From positions 1 to 39,413 of the forward strand of contig NZ_AJQE01000015.1 in the NCBI RefSeq assembly GCF_000261685.1: a stretch of DNA of 39,413 nt, given 5' to 3'. The notes below the pieces were generated by a model. It was not told the origin of the DNA, ran no database searches, and saw only the letters and a list, made by a program, of their open reading frames with translations. Below, piece by piece: positions 25,941-33,488 of this stretch. The stretch is from Bradyrhizobium genomosp. I (2014) (GTDB lineage Bacteria; Pseudomonadota; Alphaproteobacteria; Rhizobiales; Xanthobacteraceae). Each line of letters begins with the position of its first letter. Within the stretch, counting starts at the first letter, position 1. The position numbers were made by a program, and so were the translations under genes.

Positions 25941-27481
25941 GCCCGGCCCTCATGCACGGTCGCGGCGCCATCGGCGGCGATCGCCGCGAGAATGTTGCCG
26001 ACGTCGATCGCCTCGCCCGCGAGCTCCTCGACATGGGCACGGTCACGCAGCACCACCACGCGGTCGGAATAGGTCACGATCTCGTCGAGCTCGGAGGAGA
26101 TCACGAGCAGCGAAAGCCCATCGTCACAGAGTTCGCGGATCAGGCGGATGATCTCGGCATGCGCGCCGACGTCGATGCCCCGCGTCGGCTCGTCCAGCAC
26201 GAGCAGCCGCGGCGAGGTCGCGAGCCAGCGCGCCAGCAATACTTTCTGCTGATTGCCGCCGGACAACAGACCGACGGGGCGCTCGGGATCGGCCGGGCGG
26301 ATGTCGAGCATCCTGACGTAGCGGTGCGCGATCTCGTCCTGCTCGCGGCGTGACAATGGCCGATGCAGGCCGCGCTTGGCCTGAAGCGCGAGCACGATGT
26401 TCTCGCGCACGCTGAGCTCGGCGACGATGCCGTCTGTCTTGCGCTCTTCCGGGCAGTAGCCGAAGCCAAGGCGGACGCCGTCGCGCGGCGAGTGTAGCCG
26501 TACGGCTGCGCCCTCCACCCTCGCCTGCCCGCGGTCGGCGCGCTCGGCACCGAACACCAGGCGCGCCGTCTCGGTACGGCCCGAGCCGAGCAGGCCTGCA
26601 AGGCCAACGACCTCGCCATGGCGCAGCTCGAGATTGAACGGCGCGACATAGCCGGCCCTGCCGTAACCTTCGAAGCTCGCGCAGATCTCGCGCGCCATAT
26701 GCTCGCTGGCAGAAGCCCGCGTGCCGGTGGTCTCCGCAAGCTCGCGGCCGAGCATCATCCGGATCAGGTCGAGCCGCGGCAGCGAGGCGGTCTCGCGCTC
26801 GCCGACCAGGCGGCCGTTCCGCAGCACCGTGATGCGGTCGGAGATCTCGTAGACCTGATCGAGGAAGTGGCTGACGAAGACGATGCCGATGCCGCGCTGG
26901 GCGAGCTGACGCATGATGCCAAAGAGGATCTCGACTTCGTGTCGGTCGAGACTCGCGGTCGGCTCGTCCAGGATCAGCACGCGCGCCGAGAGATCGACGG
27001 CGCGAGCGATCGCGGTGACGTGCTGGATGGCAACCGAATAGTTGCGGAGCGGCGCGGCGACGTCGATATCGAGACCGAAATCCGCAAGCAGCGCCTTGGC
27101 GCGGCGGCGCATCTCGCCTTCACGCACGATGCCGAAGCGCATTGGCTGGCGGTCGAGAAACAGGTTCTGTGCTACCGACAGGTTCGGCAGCAGGTTGACC
27201 TCCTGGTAGACGGTGGCGATGCCGGCCCCAAGCGCCGCCTTGGCCGAACGCGGCGCGACCTCTTCGCCGCCGAGCCTGACGATACCGACATCGCGTGGGA
27301 ACACGCCGGTGATCACCTTGATCAGCGTGGACTTGCCGGCGCCGTTCTCGCCGAGCAACGCATGGACCTCGCCGGCGCGCAGCGTGAAGTCGACCTGCTG
27401 CAAGGCACGCACGGCGCCAAAGCTCTTGCTGATCCCGCGCACCTCAAGGAGCGGCGGAGCAGGATCCGGGCTGTTTTCCAT
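25937..27481 (-). CDS. ytfR: CUT2 sugar ABC transporter double ATPase (YtfR type)
   Basis: A 514-residue protein with two ABC domains. Domain 1 has GENGAGKST and VLILDEPTASLD; domain 2 has the degenerate P-loop GLLGSGRTE, LSGGNQQK and LLVLDEPTRGID. Segments such as VYQEVNLLPNLSVAQNLFL and GYCPEERKTDGIVAELSVREN are typical of YtfR. Its start lies 114 bp after the ytfQ stop, across two stem-loops, and its 3' end overlaps ytfT. Ligand specificity is set by the YtfQ-type protein. Confidence 0.94.
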   Translation of the reverse strand: MENSPDPAPPLLEVRGISKSFGAVRALQQVDFTLRAGEVHALLGENGAGKSTLIKVITGVFPRDVGIVRLGGEEVAPRSAKAALGAGIATVYQEVNLLPNLSVAQNLFLDRQPMRFGIVREGEMRRRAKALLADFGLDIDVAAPLRNYSVAIQHVTAIARAVDLSARVLILDEPTASLDRHEVEILFGIMRQLAQRGIGIVFVSHFLDQVYEISDRITVLRNGRLVGERETASLPRLDLIRMMLGRELAETTGTRASASEHMAREICASFEGYGRAGYVAPFNLELRHGEVVGLAGLLGSGRTETARLVFGAERADRGQARVEGAAVRLHSPRDGVRLGFGYCPEERKTDGIVAELSVRENIVLALQAKRGLHRPLSRREQDEIAHRYVRMLDIRPADPERPVGLLSGGNQQKVLLARWLATSPRLLVLDEPTRGIDVGAHAEIIRLIRELCDDGLSLLVISSELDEIVTYSDRVVVLRDRAHVEELAGEAIDVGNILAAIAADGAATVHEGRA

Positions 27482-27499
27482 CGCGACGTCACTCCCACC

Positions 27500-27524
27500 G
27501 GCGTCCGCTGATGATGCGGACGCC
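27500..27524 (-). repeat. Stem-loop 1 between ytfQ and ytfR
   Basis: GGCGTCCGC (27500-27508) and GCGGACGCC (27516-27524) form a perfect 9-bp stem with a 7-nt loop, about 20 bp before the ytfR start. It has no T-run. Like the smoE-smoF hairpin, it probably lowers expression of the ATPase relative to the binding protein. Confidence 0.75.
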
Positions 27525-27558
27525 CAGCCTATTCGTTCGCGCAGCGGTTTCGAAGGGT

Positions 27559-27583
27559 GCCGGACCGCTGGAAGCAGTCCGGC
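27559..27583 (-). repeat. Stem-loop 2 between ytfQ and ytfR
   Basis: GCCGGAC (27559-27565) pairs with GTCCGGC (27577-27583), with two more pairs inside after one mismatch and a 5-nt loop. It begins 12 bp after the ytfQ stop, the position expected for a 3'-end-protecting hairpin. Confidence 0.7.
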
Positions 27584-27595
27584 GTGTTGCCCGCC

Positions 27596-28561
27596 TCAGT
27601 AACCAAGGCCCTTCTTGCTGTCGTAGATCTTCTGCGGATCGTCGGCGGCGGTATAGAGCCTGGACTCGGTCTGGATCCATTTCGGCGGAACCGTGCCCTT
27701 CTCCTTGAACGCCGCGACGGCATCGAGCGCAGGGCCCGCCATGTTCGGCGTCAGCTCGACCGTGGCATTGGCCTCGCCCGCGGCCATCGCCTTGAAGATG
27801 TCGGGCACGGCGTCGATCGAGACGGTGAGAATCTCCTTGCCGGGCTTGAGGCCGGCCTCTTTCATCGCCTGGATCGCGCCGACCATCATGTCGTCGTTGT
27901 GCGCGTAAACCGCGCAGATCGACTTGCCGCCGCCTTCGGCCTTGATGAAGCTCTCCATCACCTCCTTGCCCTTGGCGCGGGTGAAATCGCCGGTCTGGCT
28001 GCGCACCACCTTCAGGTTCGCATGCTTGGCAATGGCGGTGTCGAACCCCTTCTTGCGATTGGTGGCGACGCTGGCGCCGACCGTACCTTGCAGCTCGACG
28101 ATGTTGCAGGGCTTGCTACCGACGGTCTTGGCGAGCCAATCGCCGGCGACCTCGCCTTCATGCACGCTGTCCGAGGTGACGGCGGTGAGATAGAGTTCCT
28201 TGCCGGAAGGATCGATATCGCGGTCAAGCAGCACGACCGGAATCTTCGCCTCCTTGGCTTCCTTCAGCACCGAATCCCAGCCGGTCGAGACGACGGGCGC
28301 AAGGAAGATCGCATCGACGTTCTGCGCGATAAAGGAGCGGATCGCCTTGATCTGGTTCTCCTGCTTCTGCTGCGCGTCGGCGATCTTGAAATTGACCTTC
28401 CGCTTGGCTGCTTCCTGCTTGGAGACCGAAGTCTCGGCCGCACGCCAGCCGGACTCCGATCCGATCTGCGAGAAGCCGATGGTGAGCTGACCGGCATTGG
28501 CCGGCAGCGCGAGCAGCAACGCGGCCGTGGCGCTGGCCGCAAAGAGGGCTTTGAGGATCAT
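27596..28561 (-). CDS. ytfQ: YtfQ-type periplasmic sugar-binding protein
   Basis: A 321-residue periplasmic-binding protein with a 23-residue signal peptide (MILKALFAASATAALLLALP then ANA). The mature sequence begins GQLTIGFSQIGSESGWRAAE, the YtfQ signature, and continues with FIAQNVDAIFLAPVVSTGWD, IPVVLLDRDI, VYAHNDDMMVGAIQAMKEAG and VSIDAVPDIFKAMAAGE. In E. coli YtfQ binds galactofuranose; alphaproteobacterial homologues next to galactose/arabinose dehydrogenase genes probably bind galactose or arabinose in furanose form. It opens the ytfQ-R-T-yjfF set and the whole aldose block. GGGAG lies about 9 nt before the ATG. Confidence 0.93.
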   Translation of the reverse strand: MILKALFAASATAALLLALPANAGQLTIGFSQIGSESGWRAAETSVSKQEAAKRKVNFKIADAQQKQENQIKAIRSFIAQNVDAIFLAPVVSTGWDSVLKEAKEAKIPVVLLDRDIDPSGKELYLTAVTSDSVHEGEVAGDWLAKTVGSKPCNIVELQGTVGASVATNRKKGFDTAIAKHANLKVVRSQTGDFTRAKGKEVMESFIKAEGGGKSICAVYAHNDDMMVGAIQAMKEAGLKPGKEILTVSIDAVPDIFKAMAAGEANATVELTPNMAGPALDAVAAFKEKGTVPPKWIQTESRLYTAADDPQKIYDSKKGLGY

Positions 28562-28593
28562 CAGGCGTATCTCCCAAGATATTTACCGGGGCA

Positions 28594-28668
28594 CCAATTG
28601 GTATCGTGGCACCCGCAGGCCGGCCTTTGAGCCGGCGGAAGGCACTATTTCATGGAAGATTGGTTCCG
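28594..28668 (-). promoter_or_regulatory. ytfQ promoter region with candidate GntR half-sites
   Basis: ATTGGTATCG (28597-28606, inside the palindrome ACCAATTGGT at 28594-28603) and ATTGGTTCCG (28659-28668) are spaced 62 bp apart upstream of ytfQ. A locally AT-rich stretch at 28660-28700 could hold the promoter. FadR-subfamily hexuronate regulators such as UxuR use ATTGGTAT-type half-sites, so these could be operators of the GntR regulator at 23198-23974. The rest of the 555-bp gap to 29116 holds the repeat at 28918-28997 and otherwise nothing I can interpret. Confidence 0.4.
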
Positions 28669-28917
28669 ACTAGTCATATTATTTTACTATTCGCGAAAAA
28701 CACGATTTGGCAGGCTGGCCGTTCCATGACACACGGAGAGCGATTTTGTTCCGAAGATGCAACGCTGAGATGAAGGAATTAATGGGAGCTGCGATGGCGG
28801 CGGTGCGCTTCCTCGTACTTACGGGGCTGCGACGAGATTCGTTCGCACCGAGAAGGCTCGGCTGAGGGACTCTCTCCACGCAAAAGGTAGAAGACAAAAG
28901 CCCGCACCTCTCCTCCG

Positions 28918-28997
28918 CGTCATTGCGAGCGCAGCGAAGCAATCCAGAATCCGTCCGCGGAAAGACTCTGGGTTGCTTCGCCGCGCTCGCAATGACG
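28918..28997. repeat. Palindromic intergenic repeat (CATTGCGAGCGCAGCGAAGC family)
   Basis: Left arm CGTCATTGCGAGCGCAGCGA then AGCAATCCAGA, right arm TCTGGGTTGCTTCGCCGCGC then TCGCAATGACG; the arms pair almost perfectly around a central 20-nt segment. It is a dispersed repeat I recognise from Bradyrhizobium. Short open frames across it translate to the familiar spurious VIASAAKQ / GLLRCARND peptides and are not genes. Confidence 0.85.
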
Positions 28998-29116
28998 GTG
29001 TGGAGAGCTCTGCGTGTCTCGACCATATCGACTCGTGGTGAGTCCCCCTCACACGGGTCGCATCTTCAATACAATCCGGCCTCTCCCGTGAGCGGGAAGC
29101 GGCGAAGGCCAGCGAG

Positions 29117-30289
29117 CTAAATCAGCTTCCGTTGCGCCAGGTTCTTCATCAGCGCACTGAAGCCGAAGGTCCAGGGCTCGCACTCGTCGCTGGTGCGCAT
29201 GCGATTGACGAGCTTGCCGAGCTCCGGCGCTGAGATCGTGACGATGTCGTCGCGCTTATGGGTGAAGCCCTGCCCTGGGGCATCGCGGTCCTTGACCGGC
29301 GCGAACATCGTGCCGAGGAACAGCACGAAGCCATCAGGGTATTGATGGATCTTGCCGATCGTCTGCGCCACGAGGTCGGTCGGATCGCGGCTGATCTTGC
29401 TGATCGAGGAATGGCCGTCGAGAACGAAGCCGTCCGTACCCTTCACGTTCAGGCTGATGTCGAGCTTGCGCGCGTCGTCGAGCGTGAAGGTGTCGTCGAA
29501 CAGGCGCAGCAGCGGGCCGATCGAGCAGGACGCGTTGTTGTCCTTGGCCTTCGACAGCAACAGCGCCGAGCGTCCCTCGAAGTCGCGCAGATTCACGTCA
29601 TTGCCGAGCGATCCGCCGACGATCTTGCCGCGGCTGGAGATGAACAGCACGAGTTCGGGCTCGGGATTGTTCCAGGTCGACTTCGGGTGAAGGCCGGCAT
29701 CCATGCCGGTGCCGACCGAGGACAGGGTCGGCGCCTTGGTGAAGACTTCAGCGTCGGGGCCGATGCCGACCTCGAGGTACTGGCTCCAGGCGTTCTGCTC
29801 GATCAGCACCTGCTTGAGGTGCATCGCCTGGTCCGAGCCCGGCTTGAGCTTTGACAAATCGTCGCCGATCAGCCGCGTCACCTCTTTGCGGATCGCCTCG
29901 GCCGAAGCCGGATTTCCCTTGGCCCGCTCCTCGATGACGCGCTCCAGCATCGAGATGGCAAAGGTAACGCCCGCAGCCTTCAATGTCTGGAGATCGACCG
30001 GCGCAAGCAACCAAGGCTTTTTCGGATCACGCCCGTCGGGCGCCGTGTTGGCAACGATTGCTTCGAGATCGCCGATGCGTTCACCCCTGGTCGAGCTGAG
30101 CGCCTTGGCGGGATTGTCTTCCTCGCAGAGCGCGCTGACGGTCGGAAATTTCGCGGTGACGTCGAACACGCCGTCGGCGCGCACGGCGACCACGGCCGGA
30201 CCGTTGACCTGCGGCAGCCAGACACGGCCGGCCAACGTTCCCCGCGTGCCGTCCTCGGGGAGAAGGTCCTTCACAGTCAATGTCATCAT
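29117..30289 (-). CDS. FAH-family sugar-acid dehydratase, XylX/GguC type
   Basis: A 390-residue fumarylacetoacetate hydrolase-fold protein. The C-terminal domain carries metal-ligand motifs NNPEPELVL (two Glu) and GNDVNLRDFEGRSALLLSKA (Asp), then KDNNASCSIGP, ISRDPTDLVAQTIGKIHQYP and LGTMFAPVKDRDAPGQGFTH. The N-terminal part includes LLAPVDLQTLKAAGVTFAIS and MLERVIEERA. The pattern and length agree with my memory of Caulobacter XylX (2-keto-3-deoxy-D-xylonate dehydratase) and of Agrobacterium GguC. It would convert a 2-keto-3-deoxypentonate to 2-oxoglutarate semialdehyde, following the dehydrogenase and lactonase in the aldose block. The ATG at 30289 has AGGA 8 nt upstream; 30286 is also possible. 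It lies 556 bp upstream of ytfQ and 112 bp after the HEAT-repeat gene. Confidence 0.87.
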   Translation of the reverse strand: MMTLTVKDLLPEDGTRGTLAGRVWLPQVNGPAVVAVRADGVFDVTAKFPTVSALCEEDNPAKALSSTRGERIGDLEAIVANTAPDGRDPKKPWLLAPVDLQTLKAAGVTFAISMLERVIEERAKGNPASAEAIRKEVTRLIGDDLSKLKPGSDQAMHLKQVLIEQNAWSQYLEVGIGPDAEVFTKAPTLSSVGTGMDAGLHPKSTWNNPEPELVLFISSRGKIVGGSLGNDVNLRDFEGRSALLLSKAKDNNASCSIGPLLRLFDDTFTLDDARKLDISLNVKGTDGFVLDGHSSISKISRDPTDLVAQTIGKIHQYPDGFVLFLGTMFAPVKDRDAPGQGFTHKRDDIVTISAPELGKLVNRMRTSDECEPWTFGFSALMKNLAQRKLI

Positions 30290-30343
30290 GGCCGGCGTCC
30301 TCGCTGTTTCTCGGACCGGCCGCGCTCGAAGACGACCGATCAC

Positions 30344-30359
30344 GTTGGCGAAGACCAAT
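30344..30359. promoter_or_regulatory. Inverted repeat upstream of the XylX/GguC-type gene
   Basis: GTTGGCGAAGACCAAT (TTGG-N6-CCAA) lies 55-70 bp before the start codon. Read on the minus strand it begins ATTGGT, like the candidate sites upstream of ytfQ. It may link this gene to the same GntR regulator, though the spacer differs. Confidence 0.35.
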
Positions 30360-30401
30360 AAACGTCTGGCCGGGGAAGTCCAGAGCGGCCGCGAAGAGCC
30401 G

Positions 30402-31379
30402 CTATGCCCCTGCCCGCGCCTTTCGCGCCGCGATCTGCTGCAGCGCCCAACGCGCATTCTTGCGGACATCGGGATCGGGATCGTCGGCGATGACGGCCAG
30501 GAACGCTTCACCGTCAGCATGGGCGATCTCGCCGAGCGCGGCGGCCGCCTCTTTCCGCAAATTCGCCTGATCGTGGTTGACGCAATTGCCGATCGGACGC
30601 ACAGCGCGTTCGATCTTCATCTTTCCGAGGCTGCGGATCGCCTTCAGCCGCACCTGCCAGAACTCGTCGCCGAGGCAGGCGACCAGTTGGTCGGCTGCGA
30701 TCGCGCCATTGACGTTGAGACCGAGCGTTTCAGCCGCCATCTCGCGGACCATCCAGTCGGCATCCTTCAGTGCGCGCGTGATCGTCTCGGCCGCCGGCTT
30801 CATCTGGGAGAAGGCCAGCGCGCTCACGGCGGCACGGCGGACATGGGCATCGGGATCGTTGATCAGCGCGGTCAGCGCGGGAATGGATTCTTCGAGCTTC
30901 AGGAAGCCGATCACGCCGATCGCCTGCACGCGCACGGCGGCATCCGTGTCCTGGAGCGCTTCCAGCGCCGGCTTCAGCGTGTCCTTGCAGCGCAGTTCCT
31001 TCAGCGCACGCAGCGCACCCATGCGGACGAAGGCGTGCGCGTGCTTGACCAGCGGCAGGATGATCTCGGCACAGGCCGGATCCTTGAACTCGGCCATGCT
31101 GTCGGCCGCCGCCGCCGCAACGATTCTCTCAGGGTCGACCAGCAGCTTCACCAGTGCGCTCGCCGCCTCCGGACCGTCGAACTCGCCGAGCGCCATCGCG
31201 ACCTGCTGGCGCACGCCTGCGTCCGGATCGGCCACCATGTTGGCGAGATGTGCGACCGCGGCCGGATCGCCGGAATGGCCGAGCGCGATGATGGCGACGC
31301 GGCGCTCGGCGGGATCGGCGGCCTGGAGCCGCTCATCCGCGTCTTCGAGGTCGTCATAGGACTCGAACGGGCTCGACAT
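30402..31379 (-). CDS. HEAT-repeat (PBS-lyase-like) protein
   Basis: A 325-residue protein made almost entirely of about nine tandem 31-residue helical repeats of the EZ/PBS-lyase HEAT type. Typical repeat cores are DPDAGVRQQVAMALGEF, DTDAAVRVQAIGVIGFL, DPDAHVRRAAVSALAF, DADWMVREMAAETLGL and DPDPDVRKNARWALQQI. There is no signal peptide or membrane helix, so it is cytoplasmic and probably a protein-binding scaffold. The ATG at 31379 lies 2 bp after the ferredoxin stop, so it is translated with the flavoprotein and ferredoxin. The tight linkage suggests that it binds or helps assemble that redox complex. No catalytic role can be seen. Confidence 0.88.
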   Translation of the reverse strand: MSSPFESYDDLEDADERLQAADPAERRVAIIALGHSGDPAAVAHLANMVADPDAGVRQQVAMALGEFDGPEAASALVKLLVDPERIVAAAAADSMAEFKDPACAEIILPLVKHAHAFVRMGALRALKELRCKDTLKPALEALQDTDAAVRVQAIGVIGFLKLEESIPALTALINDPDAHVRRAAVSALAFSQMKPAAETITRALKDADWMVREMAAETLGLNVNGAIAADQLVACLGDEFWQVRLKAIRSLGKMKIERAVRPIGNCVNHDQANLRKEAAAALGEIAHADGEAFLAVIADDPDPDVRKNARWALQQIAARKARAGA

Positions 31380-31381
31380 GA

Positions 31382-31615
31382 CTACCTCAGGAGATAGGGA
31401 ATGTTGACGGTGACGGCGCCGGTCGGGCAATCGGCCTCACAGGGCATGCAGTACCAGCATTCGTCGTAGGCCATGTAGGCCTTGCTGGTCGTGTCGCTGA
31501 TGCGCAGCACGTCGAGCGGGCAGACGTCGACGCAGACGGTGCAGCCCTTGTCCGCGATGCATTTGGCGTCGTCGACTACCACGGGAACCGATGTCTGATA
31601 AGAAGCGAGCGGCAT
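31382..31615 (-). CDS. Two-cluster 4Fe-4S ferredoxin, AprB-like
   Basis: A 77-residue ferredoxin with two cluster motifs, C19-x5-C25-x2-C28-x3-C32-P and C53-x2-C56-x2-C59-x3-C63-P. The segment CPLDVLRISDTTSKAYMAYD followed by ECWYCMPCEADCPTGAVTV resembles the N-terminal half of APS reductase beta subunit (CP..L.....KAY.....CW.C..C...CP.GA..V), but the C-terminal tail that wraps around AprA is missing. It lies 28 bp after the flavoprotein gene and 2 bp before the HEAT gene, and most likely passes electrons to or from the flavoprotein. AGGAGA precedes the ATG. Confidence 0.92.
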   Translation of the reverse strand: MPLASYQTSVPVVVDDAKCIADKGCTVCVDVCPLDVLRISDTTSKAYMAYDECWYCMPCEADCPTGAVTVNIPYLLR

Positions 31616-31643
31616 CGTTGTCTCCTATTGTTTCGCGATGGGA

Positions 31644-33386
31644 TCAGGCCGAAGCGCGGATGCGCTGCTTGTCGTAGAGGTCCTTCTCATCGTCCGCGAT
31701 CGGCACGACATAAGGCTCGACGGCACGCCTATCGCTGGTCATCTTGCCGTCTTGCTTGGACAGCAGCGTGTGGCAGAACCAGTTCTCGTTGTCCTTCTCC
31801 GGGAAATCCGTGCGCCAGTGATAGAGGCCCCAACGGCTCTCCTCGCGATAGAGCGAGGCGTGCGCGGCCATGTCGGCACAGTCCATGATCGACTGCACTT
31901 CGAGGGCGCGGAGCAGTTCATGCGCGTTGCGCGCGATCATGCGCTCTTGCATATCTTCCCGCGCTTCGGCAAGGCGGCGCATGCCGAGCTGGTATTTGCG
32001 GGTGACCTTCGGCGGCTGCAGATAGTCGTTGACGAGACGGCGGGTCTTGTACTCGATCTGGTTCGGCGGGATGCCGTCTTCGCGCTTCGTCGGCGCCATC
32101 ACGCGGTCGCGCTCCATCGCGACGTCGGCAGCGTCGAACTCCGCGAAGTCGTGGTTGTCGGCGAACTCCATCGCATCGATGCCGGCAACCGCCCCGTTGG
32201 TGAAGGCGCCGAGCATGTAATTGTGCGGCACACTCGCCATGTCGCCGGCGGCGTAGAGGCCGGGCACGGTGGTGCGGGCGTTGTCGTCCACGAACACGCC
32301 GGAAGCACTGTGGCCGGAGCAGAAGCCGATCTCGGAGATGTGCATCTCGATCGACTCGCTGCGATAGTCCACGCCGCGCCCCTGCTGGAACAGGCCGCGC
32401 GTCGGACGCTCCACCTTATGCAGCGTGGATTCGATCTCGGAGATGGTGTCGGGGTGCAGATGCTTGAGCTGGAGAAACACCGGACCCTTGCCGGACAGCA
32501 GCTCGTTATAGAACTCCAGCATCATCTGGCCGGACCAGTAGTCGCACTCGATGAAGCGCGATCCCTCGTTGTTCGCCGTATACGCGCCGAAGGGGCCGGC
32601 GACATAGGCACAGGCCGGGCCGTTATAGTCCTTGATCAGCGGGTTGATCTGGAAGCATTCGAGGTTCGCGAGCGCGGCGCCGGCATGATAGGCCATGGCG
32701 TAGCCGTCGCCGGAATTGGCGGCGTTCTCATAGGTGCCGAACATGTAACCGGAGGTCGGCAGGCCGAGGCGGCCGGCGGCGCCCATGCAGAGGATCACGG
32801 CCTTGGCCTTGATCACCAGCATCTCGGCGGTGCGGGTGTTGACGCTGATGGCGCCGGCGATGCGGCCGTCGGACGATTTCAGCAGCCGCGTCGCCATGTA
32901 GCGGTTGGAGATCAGGATGCGGGCGCGGCGGAGCTGACGGTAGAGCGCCTTCTTCACGGTCTCGCCGTTCGGCATCGGCAGCACATAGGTGCCGATGTGA
33001 TGCACCTTCTTGACGGCATAGTCGCCGTTCTCGTTCTTCAGGAAGCGGATGCCGAAGCTGTCGAGCTCTTCGATGATCTCAAAGCAGTTCTGCGCGTATT
33101 TATAGACCGCCTTCTGGTCGACGATGCCGTCGTTGGCGATGGTGATTTCCTTGGTGTACTGCTCCGGCGTCGCATAACCGGGGATGACGGCATTGTTCAG
33201 CCCGTCCATGCCCATCGAGATCGCGCCGGAGCGCTTGACGTTGGCCTTTTCGAGCAGGACGACATTGGCCTTCGGGTTCTTCAGCTTCGCCTTCAGCGCC
33301 GCCATCGGGCCGGCCGTGCCGCCGCCGATGACGAGCACATCGCAGGAAACCTCCGAAAGTCCATCGACGATCTGATCTAGTGCCAT
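31644..33386 (-). CDS. FAD-dependent oxidoreductase, fumarate reductase / AprA-like flavoprotein
   Basis: A 580-residue flavoprotein of the fumarate reductase/succinate dehydrogenase superfamily. The FAD-binding motif is VLVIGGGTAGPMAALKAK (GGGTAG at residues 21-26), followed by LLEKANVKRSGAISMGMDG, the AprA-like way of continuing. AVILCMGAAGRLGLPTSGY and GLYAAGDMASVPHNYMLGAF form the second FAD contact, and a C-terminal helical domain ends in the WGLYHWRTDFPEKDNENW region. No signal peptide is present, so it is cytoplasmic. The neighbouring AprB-like ferredoxin strengthens the relation to APS reductase, but no sat or qmo genes are present, so APS reduction or sulfite oxidation is unproven. 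The ATG at 33386 has AGGAG 6 nt upstream. The substrate is unknown. Confidence 0.88.
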   Translation of the reverse strand: MALDQIVDGLSEVSCDVLVIGGGTAGPMAALKAKLKNPKANVVLLEKANVKRSGAISMGMDGLNNAVIPGYATPEQYTKEITIANDGIVDQKAVYKYAQNCFEIIEELDSFGIRFLKNENGDYAVKKVHHIGTYVLPMPNGETVKKALYRQLRRARILISNRYMATRLLKSSDGRIAGAISVNTRTAEMLVIKAKAVILCMGAAGRLGLPTSGYMFGTYENAANSGDGYAMAYHAGAALANLECFQINPLIKDYNGPACAYVAGPFGAYTANNEGSRFIECDYWSGQMMLEFYNELLSGKGPVFLQLKHLHPDTISEIESTLHKVERPTRGLFQQGRGVDYRSESIEMHISEIGFCSGHSASGVFVDDNARTTVPGLYAAGDMASVPHNYMLGAFTNGAVAGIDAMEFADNHDFAEFDAADVAMERDRVMAPTKREDGIPPNQIEYKTRRLVNDYLQPPKVTRKYQLGMRRLAEAREDMQERMIARNAHELLRALEVQSIMDCADMAAHASLYREESRWGLYHWRTDFPEKDNENWFCHTLLSKQDGKMTSDRRAVEPYVVPIADDEKDLYDKQRIRASA

Positions 33387-33455
33387 CACTTGCTCCTGGT
33401 TCGCCGGTCCCCGGCGCCTTTGCGTCAGATTTGTTCAGGGGGCGTTCCGGAGATA

Positions 33456-33467
33456 GCAATTAGTTGT
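33456..33467 (-). promoter_or_regulatory. Shared cluster motif, site A (flavoprotein operon)
   Basis: Minus strand ACAACTAATTGC, within GGCGACAACTAATTGCTATC, centred about 75 bp upstream of the flavoprotein ATG. It matches sites B, C and D over the core AACTAATYG. Confidence 0.6.
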
Positions 33468-33488
33468 CGCCGGGACGCGATTTGCGCC

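Noticed and set aside
28679..29026. 115-codon minus-strand frame in the ytfQ upstream region
   Set aside because: It reads through the palindromic repeat and gives the well-known spurious VIASAAKQ and GLLRCARND peptides.
31638..33380. 580-codon open frame on the plus strand opposite the flavoprotein gene
   Set aside because: Exact mirror of a conserved FAD protein, no ribosome-binding site, low-complexity His/Arg/Val composition.
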